Positions 44,616-53,301 of a DNA stretch of 64,000 nt are shown in pieces. The translations under genes and the position numbers were made by a program. The notes under the pieces are model-generated. The model was not told the DNA's origin, ran no database searches, and was given only the letters and a program-made list of their open reading frames with translations. The DNA lies in NCBI GenBank assembly GCA_964402685.1, contig CAYODE010000002.1, positions 1-64,000 on the forward strand, given 5' to 3'. The stretch comes from Aestuariivita sp964402685. GTDB taxonomy: Bacteria; Pseudomonadota; Alphaproteobacteria; Rhodobacterales; Rhodobacteraceae. Position 1 is the stretch's first letter; the number at the start of each line of letters is the position of its first letter.

Positions 44616-45650
44616 ATGCGCGCCGCGGTGGTCAGGAGTTTTAATGAGGACTTATCGATCGAGTCCGTGCCGGATCCAACCTGCCCCAGCAATGGCGTTG
44701 TGCTCAAAGTAGAAGCCTGCGGCGTTTGCCGATCAGACTTTCATGGATGGGTCGGGGAACATCCTCGCGTCATATCCGGGTCTATTTTGGGGCACGAGTA
44801 CTGCGGGACGGTAGTGGAGGTAGGGGCGCAAGCAACCCACACGGTCGGAGATCGTTTAATCGCACCATTCATCCTAGCTTGCGGCGCCTGCCCGGCCTGT
44901 TACTCGGGTGTTTCCAACACCTGCGAGCACCAGATCGTTCCTGGCTTTGGAACACCCGGAGCTTATGCCGAATATGTGGCCGTCCCTTTCGACCATAACC
45001 TGGTGCACCTGCCGGACACGATGACGCCCGCCTTGGCAGCTGGCCTTGGATGCCGCGTGACAACCGCGTGGCACGCGTTGACGGACCGAGCCAATGTCAA
45101 AGCCGGTGAATGGGTGGCCATTCACGGCACCGGTGGGATCGGCTTGGCAGCGTTGCTTTTGTCCAAGATGTTGGGTGCCCGCGTAGTGGTAGTCGATATC
45201 GTTAAAGACAAGCTGCAGCACGCAACAGATTTAGGCGCAGATGCTGCCGTGAATGCTGCGGAGACGGATGCAGCAGCGGCCATCAGAGATATCACCGGTG
45301 GCGGCGCAGATGTCTCCATCGAGGCGCTTGGCATCGAAGCGACCACCAACGCTTCTGTCGAATGTCTGGGCACGCTGGGACGCCATGTGCACGTGGGCAT
45401 GCCAGCTGGTGACGGCGTGATGCAGATAAACATGAGGGCCATTTACTCCAAGCAACTGTCGTTCTTCGGCACGCGAGGCATGCCCTCGTGGAAATACCCT
45501 AGCTTGCTGAGCATGATTGAACGAGGAGACGTTGATATTAGTCCAATGGTTGCGAGAGAGGTGACGTTGTCTGGAGCAAGCGCAGAACTACGCGCGATGC
45601 ACGGACCAACCGCACCGGGCACGGCGGTCATTACGAATTTTAAGTCCTAA
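44616..45650 (+). CDS. Zinc-dependent medium-chain alcohol dehydrogenase
   Basis: A 344-residue MDR enzyme. The catalytic zinc site is seen in CGVCRSDFHGW (C37 region) and GHEYCGTVVEVG; the structural zinc has four cysteines in CGACPACYSGVSNTC; the NAD(P)-binding loop is HGTGGIGLAALLLSK. The order is full-length. It oxidises or reduces an alcohol/aldehyde of unknown identity. The GAGGG ribosome site is close before the ATG. It is followed after 54 bases by a TIGR03084-type gene on the same strand. Confidence 0.94.
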   Translation: MRAAVVRSFNEDLSIESVPDPTCPSNGVVLKVEACGVCRSDFHGWVGEHPRVISGSILGHEYCGTVVEVGAQATHTVGDRLIAPFILACGACPACYSGVSNTCEHQIVPGFGTPGAYAEYVAVPFDHNLVHLPDTMTPALAAGLGCRVTTAWHALTDRANVKAGEWVAIHGTGGIGLAALLLSKMLGARVVVVDIVKDKLQHATDLGADAAVNAAETDAAAAIRDITGGGADVSIEALGIEATTNASVECLGTLGRHVHVGMPAGDGVMQINMRAIYSKQLSFFGTRGMPSWKYPSLLSMIERGDVDISPMVAREVTLSGASAELRAMHGPTAPGTAVITNFKS

Positions 45651-45704
45651 GAGACCGCGATTTCTGGTGACTTATGAAAGACAAAGGACAATAGGGCCGG
45701 ACTA

Positions 45705-46502
45705 ATGAAACAAACCCAGGACTTTCAGGCTGAGGCCCACGCGTTGGCGACGCTTTTGGTAGATTTGTCGGCTGCTGACTGGACCCGCATGACGCAGTTT
45801 AAGAACTGGACCGTCAACGATGTCATGGTGCATTTGCATTTTTGGAACATGGCGGCTGATATGTCCTACACGGATCCAGATCGCTTTGCCGCGCTAATGG
45901 CAGAGGCACTGCCCGCATTCAAAGATCAGGGTATGCGCGCCTTTGAAAACGCCCAAGTTCTGGAAAGAGGCCATGAGCTCTTTTCAGCATGGTTTGAGCT
46001 GGTCGATGACATGGCCAACCGCTGGGAGAACGTCGACGGCAAAACACGCCTCGCATGGGCCGGGCCAGATATGTCCGCGCAATCGATGATGACCGCGCGG
46101 CAAATGGAAACCTGGGCGCATGGACAAGAGATCTTTGATCTTTTCGGACGGGAACAGCCGCAGGACGACCGGCTTCAGAACATCGTTTTCTTGGGTGTAA
46201 ATACATTTGGCTGGTCGCATCAAGTGCATGCCCAACCGGTACCGGAAACCCTGCCGGAACTGCGCTTGACAGCACCTTCGGGTGAGATTTGGTCGTATGG
46301 TGCGGCAGAGTCCGGCGAGTTGATCGAAGGTGACGCCGTCGAGTTCGCGCAGGTTGTCACTCAGACCCGAAACATTGCTGACACCTCCTTGTCCGTCGTG
46401 GGGCCGGTCGCAACACATTGGATGCGTATTGCCCAGTGTTTCGCAGGTCCACCGGAAACGCCTCCTGAGAAGGGCGCGCGGTTCCGGGTTTCCGCAGGAT
46501 AA
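45705..46502 (+). CDS. TIGR03084-type protein with DinB/maleylpyruvate-isomerase-like fold
   Basis: A 265-residue protein. The N-terminal four-helix bundle starts with a helix ending LSAADWTRMTQFKNWTVNDV and the metal-type His in VMVHLHFWN, plus a later METWAHGQEI; these fit the maleylpyruvate isomerase/DinB metal-binding pattern. The C-terminal part (about 170-260) is a sterol-carrier-like beta domain. The family is assigned from recalled motifs and may act as a thiol-dependent transferase or isomerase; exact reaction unknown. The gene follows an alcohol dehydrogenase. Confidence 0.82.
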   Translation: MKQTQDFQAEAHALATLLVDLSAADWTRMTQFKNWTVNDVMVHLHFWNMAADMSYTDPDRFAALMAEALPAFKDQGMRAFENAQVLERGHELFSAWFELVDDMANRWENVDGKTRLAWAGPDMSAQSMMTARQMETWAHGQEIFDLFGREQPQDDRLQNIVFLGVNTFGWSHQVHAQPVPETLPELRLTAPSGEIWSYGAAESGELIEGDAVEFAQVVTQTRNIADTSLSVVGPVATHWMRIAQCFAGPPETPPEKGARFRVSAG

Positions 46503-46549
46503 TTTAGGCTAAATCGATCAGATCCTGATCGCCCTACGTTTTTTTGCGC

Positions 46550-46909
46550 GGCAGGATCGCGGGGTGGCCAGAGTCTAGTCGAGGTGACGCTTCCCCCCAG
46601 CCACCGTGCCGTTCGCCGCATTGATCGTCGACGAGATCGCTTGCCCCTCCGCGAGGAGGTGAAAGGGATGTGCGAAATCCCCGGCCTCGACCCACTGTAT
46701 CTGGCCAATGAGGGCACGCTCGTCTTGTTTGTTCCGACAGATCAAGCAGACATTGCTTGGCAAGCGATGCGCGCCACGCCAAAGGGTCAAAACGCCTGTG
46801 AGTTTGGCAACGCAGAGCCCGACCAAGCGAAAAAGGTGTGATGGGTACGCGATTTGGTGGCAGGGATATCGTCGACATTCTGGTGGAGCAACAACTGCCG
46901 CCAATTTGC
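46550..46909 (+). pseudogene. hypE: C-terminal remnant of hydrogenase maturation gene hypE
   Basis: The frame from about 46650 encodes LPLREEVKGMCEIPGLDPLY and then LANEGTLVLFVPTDQ, a close match to the C-terminal half of HypE, the enzyme that makes the thiocyanate for nickel-iron hydrogenase cyanide ligands. After a stop at 46839-46841 a one-base shift restores GTRFGGRDIVDILVEQQLPP-IC, the HypE tail, whose final Cys normally carries the carbamoyl group; here it is followed by Tyr instead of a stop. Upstream, broken GVA and ALIVDEIACP pieces continue the match in another frame. No other hyp or hydrogenase gene is present, so this is a decayed relic. Confidence 0.8.
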
Positions 46910-47063
46910 TATCAGCGCCCAAACCGGAATGCTCTGAAGCGCCACATCGCGCGGGATTGGGTCATAAAGTGTTTGTTCGGGGCGTATTTTACGCGCCACA
47001 CGCGCACTACTTTTTACAAACCGCACACTTGACGGGCTGATTTTCGGCGCCAATGCTCAAAAC

Positions 47064-47444
47064 ATGAGCAGTTTAAAAACACTTCTTTTGGCAGGAGTGA
47101 TCCTGCCCCTGAGCGCGCCGGTCTTCGCGTCCGGTCCTCTTCATTATGTCTTTGCTGAGTGTGTGGGTCGATTTTCGGCAGAGATGGAGCATGCCTGGCT
47201 TGTGGGAGATACCGAAGCCGATGCCTATCAAGATCGCAGGCACACGTTCATCGCATTGATGGAAGCCACCATGCCAACCGAGGCCGCGCGAGATGTTTTG
47301 GCGTATCGCATTGACAACAAAATAGCCCACGCAGCGTTGTTGACGGCAGCCAGTTTTGGTCAGGACGAGCAGCGCTCACGGAGGGCAAAGATCATCGCCC
47401 AGTCCTATCGCATGAGTTGCGAGCGATTACTTCTCGACAGCTGA
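47064..47444 (+). CDS. Small exported protein of unknown function
   Basis: A 126-residue protein with a clean Sec signal (MSSLKTLLLAGVILPLSAPVFA, cleavage before SGPLH). The mature part is mostly helical with two cysteines (AECVGRFS and RMSCERL) that could form a disulfide. It resembles small periplasmic proteins in other Rhodobacteraceae as far as I recall, but no named family was recognised. It lies alone between the hypE remnant and the hydantoinase operon. Confidence 0.65.
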   Translation: MSSLKTLLLAGVILPLSAPVFASGPLHYVFAECVGRFSAEMEHAWLVGDTEADAYQDRRHTFIALMEATMPTEAARDVLAYRIDNKIAHAALLTAASFGQDEQRSRRAKIIAQSYRMSCERLLLDS

Positions 47445-47687
47445 CGTCCCAAAACCCAGCATTATCCGCGTCGCACCGGCGAACAGATTGTTTGACGAAT
47501 TGTCTTGACCAATCGTCTGTGTATCTGAACTGTCATTTTCATGGTTCGAGTATCTGCATCAAAACCCAAGACGGTCTTTCAAAACGCCACAATGCGGCGG
47601 TCGACGGGGTGCGATCTGGTCACCTGACCCGCAGGGCAACGCGCACACGCTTCGTGAACGTATTGACCTGCAACGGACCTTCTCAAA

Positions 47688-49787
47688 ATGACGACACAAC
47701 ACGGCTATCGCTTGGCAAGCGATATTGGCGGAACCTTCACCGATACTGTCTTGATGTCCCCGGAGGCCCGGATTGTGGCTACGGCCAAAACGCCAACCAC
47801 CCCGGATCACCCGGTTTTGGGCGCCTTGGATGGCGCCAAGGCCGTTCTCAAACAAAGCGGCGTCGGATGGGAAAACGTTGCCGGCAAAATCCACGGCACA
47901 ACGCTGGCGACCAACGCACTGATTGAGCGCCGTGGTGCGAGGGTCGTTACGATTACAACGGACGGGTTCCGCGATATTCTTGAGATCGCCTATGAGAGGC
48001 GATACCGACAATACGCGATTGATCTGGTCAAACCGGATCTGATTGTCCCTCGCGAGCATGCCTTTACAATTGGCGGAAGGATCAATGCGGCAGGGCAAGA
48101 GATCACGCCACTTAATACCGACAGTGTTCCTGAGCTGGTGACAAAACTACGGGAAGAAAAGGCTGAAGCGGTCGCCATCTGTCTGTTGCATGCCTACGCC
48201 AACCCGACGCATGAGCTTTTGCTGCGGCGCCTTTTGTCAGAAGCACTACCAGAACTCACCGTGTCGTTAAGCCACGAAGTGAGCCCAGAGGCCCGCGAAT
48301 TTGACCGGCTGTGCACCACGATCGCGAACGCGTATATCCAACCCCTTATGGCCGGTTATCTGAAAGACTTTGAAACCCGCTTTAAAGCAGAAGGCCTCTC
48401 TTGCGGTATTTTGATGATGACAGCGGGCGGTGGCATGACAACGATCGAGACGGCTTCGAAACTGCCAATCCGTTTAGTTGAATCTGGCCCGGCAGGAGGC
48501 GCCATATTGGCGGCGCGTCTGGCCGCCGAATCCCAGCAAAACGAAGTGTTGTCTTTTGATATGGGCGGCACAACGTCGAAGCTGTGCCTGATCGATGAAT
48601 ACCGCCCGCAAACTGCACGCAAATTCGAAATTTCGCGCGCAGAGCGGTTCGTGAAAGGGTCGGGCATGCCCGTGCGCATTCCCGTTGTGGAGTTGATCGA
48701 AATCGGGGCTGGCGGTGGTTCCATTGCTCGGGTCGATCCAATGTTACAGATCAAAGTTGGCCCGCAAAGCGCAGGGGCCGAACCAGGCCCCGCTGCGTTT
48801 TGCAAGGGCGGAACACAGGCCACCGTGACCGACGCAGACATTGCGCAAGGTTTCATCGTACCCGAACACTTTGCCGAGGGGCGACTAAAGATCGACGTTG
48901 CCAAAGCTGACGCAGCTCTGGTTGGCGATATCGGGCGGCATTTCGGATTTAACGCTGCGATGTCAGGACACGCCGTCAGCGAGTTCGTCGATGAAAACAT
49001 GGCCAGCGCAGGCCGTATGCATGCGGTCGAGTCGGGCAAAGACCTCGCGCAGCGGTTGATGATCGTATTCGGCGGCAACGGACCCTTGCACGCAACGCGC
49101 GTCGCTAGACGCGCGCAAGTCGAAAGGATTCTTGTGCCGCCTGACCCAGGTGTTGGTTCTGCCGTGGGCTTTCTATATGCACCGGTTTCTTTCGAGCTCA
49201 TCCGCTCCCGTTATACGACACTGGAAACGCTGGACGTTGGGCATATAAACGCGCTCTTCCAAGACATGGCATCCGAGGCCGAAGAGGTTGTACGCGCAGG
49301 CGCACCCACTGCATCCCTCTCTCATCGCCGGGTGGCGTTTATGCGATACCATGGTCAAGGCCACGAGATCGAAGTTGCCCTTCCCGACCGGGATTTGCGA
49401 TCTGAGGACCTGTCCAGCATGCAATCCGCCTTTGAACGCGAATACAGCAGGCAGTTTAGCCGAACAGTGCCTGGCATGCGGATCGAAATCCTGAATTGGG
49501 GGCTGTCGGTATCTTCGCCATCACCAGAGTTAGAACAAGGCAGCACGCACCCAAGGACCCGCGAGATACATCCCCAAGTGTTTACAGACATCACCTGTGA
49601 CGTCACCGGGCAAACCGTCAGTGCCGGCCTGTTTGTACGTGGAGAACTGGCTGCCGGGGACGCGGTTTCCGGTCCAGCGTTGATTATCGAACCTCAGACA
49701 ACAACACTTGTGAGTGCTGATTTCCGCGCCGAAGTGGATACCCAGAGAAACATCTGGATGAGCCGAAAAACGGAGGAGCGTCCATGA
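47688..49787 (+). CDS. Hydantoinase/oxoprolinase subunit A (HyuA-like, ATP-dependent)
   Basis: A 699-residue subunit with the ASKHA-type ATP motifs DIGGTFTDTVL near the start, GTTLATNALIERRGA (about 70), DMGGTTSKLCLID (about 290) and FGGNGPLHATRVAR (about 465). With the B subunit it would open hydantoins, 5-oxoproline or similar cyclic amides, or carboxylate ketones in the related acetone carboxylases. The stop overlaps subunit B by four bases. It heads a four-gene operon with an aminotransferase and a racemase-like enzyme. The 243 bases upstream contain the ATTGTCTTGACCAATCGT motif at 47499-47516. Confidence 0.94.
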   Translation: MTTQHGYRLASDIGGTFTDTVLMSPEARIVATAKTPTTPDHPVLGALDGAKAVLKQSGVGWENVAGKIHGTTLATNALIERRGARVVTITTDGFRDILEIAYERRYRQYAIDLVKPDLIVPREHAFTIGGRINAAGQEITPLNTDSVPELVTKLREEKAEAVAICLLHAYANPTHELLLRRLLSEALPELTVSLSHEVSPEAREFDRLCTTIANAYIQPLMAGYLKDFETRFKAEGLSCGILMMTAGGGMTTIETASKLPIRLVESGPAGGAILAARLAAESQQNEVLSFDMGGTTSKLCLIDEYRPQTARKFEISRAERFVKGSGMPVRIPVVELIEIGAGGGSIARVDPMLQIKVGPQSAGAEPGPAAFCKGGTQATVTDADIAQGFIVPEHFAEGRLKIDVAKADAALVGDIGRHFGFNAAMSGHAVSEFVDENMASAGRMHAVESGKDLAQRLMIVFGGNGPLHATRVARRAQVERILVPPDPGVGSAVGFLYAPVSFELIRSRYTTLETLDVGHINALFQDMASEAEEVVRAGAPTASLSHRRVAFMRYHGQGHEIEVALPDRDLRSEDLSSMQSAFEREYSRQFSRTVPGMRIEILNWGLSVSSPSPELEQGSTHPRTREIHPQVFTDITCDVTGQTVSAGLFVRGELAAGDAVSGPALIIEPQTTTLVSADFRAEVDTQRNIWMSRKTEERP

Positions 49788-51433
49788 CAATCAACCAAAC
49801 GCGATTGCAAGTCATGTGGAACCGGCTGCTCGCTGCCGTTGAAGAGCAGGCCCAGGTGTTGATCCGCACCGCCTTCAGCCCGATCGTGCGGGAATGCGGT
49901 GATATCTCTGCTGGGATTTTTGATTTTGAAGGTCGCATGCTGGCGCAGGCCGTAACCGGCACCCCGGGTCACATCAACACCATGGCCGAAGCGGTCAAAA
50001 CACTGCGCAACCGGTTTCAGATCCAAGACATGAAACCGGGCGATATCTACATGACAAATGATCCCTGGATTGCATCCGGTCATTTGAATGATTTCCTGCT
50101 GATGATGCCGGTGTTTTTTGACGGACGGCTGGTTGGCTTCACGTCCTGCACATCGCATCTGGTAGATCTCGGTGGACTGGGTATGGGGCCGGAAGGCTCA
50201 GACATATATGATGAAGGGCTGATGATCCCGCCTTGTAAACTGGTGGCAGAAGGACAACTCAGCGACCTTTTGTTGGAGATCGTCAAAGCCAATTCCCGAG
50301 AACCCATCGCAAATGAGGGCGACATATACGCCCTCATCGCGTGCTGTGAAGCAGGGGCAGACCGTGTGGTGCAGATGATGACCGATTTCGGCGTCGACAG
50401 TCTTGACGACTTGTCCGATTACATCATCAACACCTCACGTCAGGGGACCATCGACGCCATAGCAAAACTGCCCAAAGGAACATGGCACAGCGTGTTGACG
50501 GTAGACGGCTATGACGACCAGATTGATCTCGTCGCCGCATTAACGATTGCCGAAGATCACATCCTTCTCGATTTCGATGGCACAGACGGATGCGTGGACA
50601 AAGGCATCAACGTGCCGCTGAACTACGCCACCGCTTATTCGGTCTTTGCTCTGCGTTGCATCGTTGGGCCAGAGATCCCGAATAATGCGGGCTCGCTTGC
50701 GCCATTTCGAGTTGTCGGACCGGAAGGTTGCATCTTGAACGCGCAAGCCCCTGCTCCGGTCGCCATGCGCCACACGCTCGGTCAGATGACACCCGATCTG
50801 GTCTATGGATGTTTGTCGCAAGCGCTCCCTGAGATCGTTCCAGCTGAGGGGGCGTCCTGTATGTATGACCTGCCACTGCGCCATGTGGCCGAAGCGGTGG
50901 AGCGAGGGGATGAACAATTTGCTCTGGAGCTTGTCTTTAACGGGGGTACAGGCGCGCGCCCGACGCTGGATGGCTTATCGGCTACCGCGTTTCCCAGCGG
51001 CGTATGGGGCAGCCAGGTTGAAACCACCGAGGCCGTTGCACCTGTCCTATTCCATCGACGCGAGCTAAGGCAGGATTCCGGCGGGCCGGGTAAGATGCGA
51101 GGTGGTTTGGGTCAAAGGATCGAACTGACGTCGAGCGCCAAACAAGACTTCTTGGTGTTTCTCTCGGTCGAACGCGTCCTCAACGCGGCCAAAGGGCGGC
51201 ATGGAGGGCAAAACGGTGCCGCGGGTCGCATCAGAATTGGCGAGGACGGCCCTGATCTGCCAAGCAAAGGAGAACTGCGGGTCAAAGCCGGGGAAACGCT
51301 GATATTTGAAACACCCGGTGGCGGTGGGTTTGGTCCTCCGTCCGAACGCGCGCAGGAAGATCTGGACCACGACCTGCGCGCAGGCTTGGTCAGCACCGAA
51401 GCCGCACAGTCCATTTATGGAGGCAAATCGTGA
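49784..51433 (+). CDS. Hydantoinase/oxoprolinase subunit B (HyuB-like)
   Basis: A 549-residue subunit with REcgDISAGIFD-type start (VRECGDISAGIFDFEGRM), TNDPWIASGHLNDFLL (about 85), HLVDLGGLGMGPEGSD, and the C-terminal TPGGGGFGPPSER. This is the partner of the preceding ATP-binding subunit and carries much of the active site. It overlaps both neighbours by four bases (ATGA and GTGA), indicating coupled translation. Confidence 0.94.
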   Translation: MTINQTRLQVMWNRLLAAVEEQAQVLIRTAFSPIVRECGDISAGIFDFEGRMLAQAVTGTPGHINTMAEAVKTLRNRFQIQDMKPGDIYMTNDPWIASGHLNDFLLMMPVFFDGRLVGFTSCTSHLVDLGGLGMGPEGSDIYDEGLMIPPCKLVAEGQLSDLLLEIVKANSREPIANEGDIYALIACCEAGADRVVQMMTDFGVDSLDDLSDYIINTSRQGTIDAIAKLPKGTWHSVLTVDGYDDQIDLVAALTIAEDHILLDFDGTDGCVDKGINVPLNYATAYSVFALRCIVGPEIPNNAGSLAPFRVVGPEGCILNAQAPAPVAMRHTLGQMTPDLVYGCLSQALPEIVPAEGASCMYDLPLRHVAEAVERGDEQFALELVFNGGTGARPTLDGLSATAFPSGVWGSQVETTEAVAPVLFHRRELRQDSGGPGKMRGGLGQRIELTSSAKQDFLVFLSVERVLNAAKGRHGGQNGAAGRIRIGEDGPDLPSKGELRVKAGETLIFETPGGGGFGPPSERAQEDLDHDLRAGLVSTEAAQSIYGGKS

Positions 51434-52512
51434 TCGCTCCGTTGCCTCATATCTCCAAAATGGCCCCTTATGCCCTGTCGCAGATGCACATGCCCAACGG
51501 GCTACCGCCTATCTCGCTTTCACAAAACGAGAGCTTTAGACCACCCACTCCTCTTGCGCTTGAAGCCGCTGCCAGATCCCTGGCCGACACTGCCCTCTAC
51601 CCCGATCCGGACTGGATCGACTTGCGCACTGGATTGGCAGAAGTTTACGCGATCCCGGTTGAAACTGTTTTGTGCGGTAGCGGGTCGTTAGACTTGATCG
51701 GATGCATCGCGCGCGCATTTGCAGGCCCGGATCGGGCAGTTCTGGCACCCGCACACGCCTATCCTTTCTTTCGCTCTGCTGCGCAGATGGTTGGGGCGCG
51801 CTTTGATACCGCGCCAGAGATAGACGCCACCGTCAGCGTCGACGCGCTGTTAGAAGCGTTGCGACCCGACACACAGATCGTGTTTGTTGCCAACCCGGGC
51901 AATCCGACAGGAACACGTATCCCCGGGTCTGAGTTAGTGCGCCTCCGTCAGAGGTTGAGAGACGACACCCTCTTGGTCATCGATGAGGCCTACGGCGAAT
52001 TTGCCGATCCTTTGGGTGAACGCTGTTTCGATCTGGTTCAACAAGGGTCAACCATTGTGTTGCGCACCTTTTCAAAGGCCTACGGGATGGCTGGATTTCG
52101 CGTTGGATGGGGGGCTTTCCCGCCTGCAATCGCTGCTGCGGTGCGCAAAGTCATGAACCCCAACAACATCTCGATGCCCGCCCAAGCCGCGGCTCGCGCC
52201 GCGCTTCACGATGCCACCTACATGAAAGAAACCTGCCAGCTGATTGCAAAGACGCGCGATCAGGCCACAGCGCAGCTGACCCGTCACGGGTTTCGAATTG
52301 TCCCTAGCTACACCAATTTCGTCTTAATCGACTTTGGAACCTCAACATGCGCAGACAGTGCCGATGCGGTCTTGCGATCACGGGGGATCTTCTTGCGTGG
52401 CCAGTCCAGCGCAGGCTTGCCGCAGATGCTACGCATGACAATCGGGCCCGAAGACGCGATGGCGGCCGCCATATCGTGTCTGTTGGAATGGAAGCAGGAG
52501 ACACAGACATGA
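51430..52512 (+). CDS. PLP-dependent aminotransferase, histidinol-phosphate-aminotransferase-like
   Basis: A 360-residue class I/II aminotransferase. Motifs: NESFRPPT at the front, VFVANPGNPTGT (substrate/PLP Asn), VIDEAYGEF (PLP Asp), and the Schiff-base lysine in RTFSKAYGMAGFRVGW. It is shorter and more divergent than a biosynthetic HisC and sits in a hydantoinase operon, so it is more likely to act on an amino acid released there. The GTG start overlaps the upstream stop (GTGA). True substrate unknown. Confidence 0.9.
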   Translation: MIAPLPHISKMAPYALSQMHMPNGLPPISLSQNESFRPPTPLALEAAARSLADTALYPDPDWIDLRTGLAEVYAIPVETVLCGSGSLDLIGCIARAFAGPDRAVLAPAHAYPFFRSAAQMVGARFDTAPEIDATVSVDALLEALRPDTQIVFVANPGNPTGTRIPGSELVRLRQRLRDDTLLVIDEAYGEFADPLGERCFDLVQQGSTIVLRTFSKAYGMAGFRVGWGAFPPAIAAAVRKVMNPNNISMPAQAAARAALHDATYMKETCQLIAKTRDQATAQLTRHGFRIVPSYTNFVLIDFGTSTCADSADAVLRSRGIFLRGQSSAGLPQMLRMTIGPEDAMAAAISCLLEWKQETQT

Positions 52513-53249
52513 CACCCTCACGCGGACGCGCGCGCATTGGCATTCTGGTGCCGTTCACAAACACCAATCTGGAACCCGACATGCAGCTTTTGCGCCCTGC
52601 TGGTGTTTCGCTCCACTTTGCGCGGATGGGCGGATATGACGCCGAAGAAATCCCCGATGAAGTTCAGATGCAAAACCTCGGCGCCAGCGGTCTGGATGAA
52701 CCGCTAAACCTGCTTATGGGTGCCAAACCTGACGTCGTGCTTTACGGCTGCACGTCCGCCACGTTGACCCACGGGCCGGAGTTCGATCGCCGCTTGACGG
52801 ATCAGATCAAAGCGAGCAGTGGCGCTAAGACGGTCACAGCTGCGGGCTCTCTGGTCGCTGCATTGCAGGCGCTCGGGGCGTCTACGATCGGGTTCGCGTC
52901 TCCCTATGTTCCAGCCATCAATGAATTGGCCATCGATTACCTGGCGGGGTGCGGGATCACGACCGTTGAGCGATCAGAAGTCGATGAGACGCTCGACAAC
53001 GACGGACAGGGGGCGTTGGACCCGGACGCGGTTTATGAGCTGGGACTAAAGGCCAATCACCCGCAGGCCGACGCGCTTGTTTTGTCCTGCACCGACATGC
53101 GCAGTGTTGAAATGATCGCGCGGTTGGAGGCCGATGTGGGCAAACCGGTGGTTACGTCGAACCAAGCCATGGTGTTTAGCGCATTGCACGCTTTGCAACT
53201 TCACGATCCGATAACCGGTTACGGCCAGTTATTGGACTGTTCAAAATGA
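52509..53249 (+). CDS. Asp/Glu-racemase superfamily enzyme (maleate isomerase/AMDase-like)
   Basis: A 246-residue enzyme with the two opposing cysteines of the superfamily, in LYGCTSATLTHG (about C79) and VLSCTDMRS (about C197), plus RIGILVPFTNTNLEPD at the front, the pattern of maleate cis-trans isomerase and arylmalonate decarboxylase. In a hydantoinase operon a hydantoin or amino-acid racemase would make sense, but the N-terminal motif favours the maleate-isomerase branch. It overlaps the aminotransferase by four bases and ends before a terminator. Confidence 0.88.
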   Translation: MTPSRGRARIGILVPFTNTNLEPDMQLLRPAGVSLHFARMGGYDAEEIPDEVQMQNLGASGLDEPLNLLMGAKPDVVLYGCTSATLTHGPEFDRRLTDQIKASSGAKTVTAAGSLVAALQALGASTIGFASPYVPAINELAIDYLAGCGITTVERSEVDETLDNDGQGALDPDAVYELGLKANHPQADALVLSCTDMRSVEMIARLEADVGKPVVTSNQAMVFSALHALQLHDPITGYGQLLDCSK

Positions 53250-53253
53250 CAAA

Positions 53254-53286
53254 CGGCGCACCCTGTTTCGGGACGCGCCGCTTTCA
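53254..53286. terminator. Terminator between convergent hydantoinase and TRAP operons
   Basis: CGGCGC (53254-53259) pairs with GCGCCG (53275-53280), with an inner CCC/GGG pair, followed by CTTTCAGTTTTTG on the plus strand. It lies five bases after the racemase-like gene and may work in both directions. Confidence 0.75.
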
Positions 53287-53301
53287 GTTTTTGTTGGAAG
53301 A

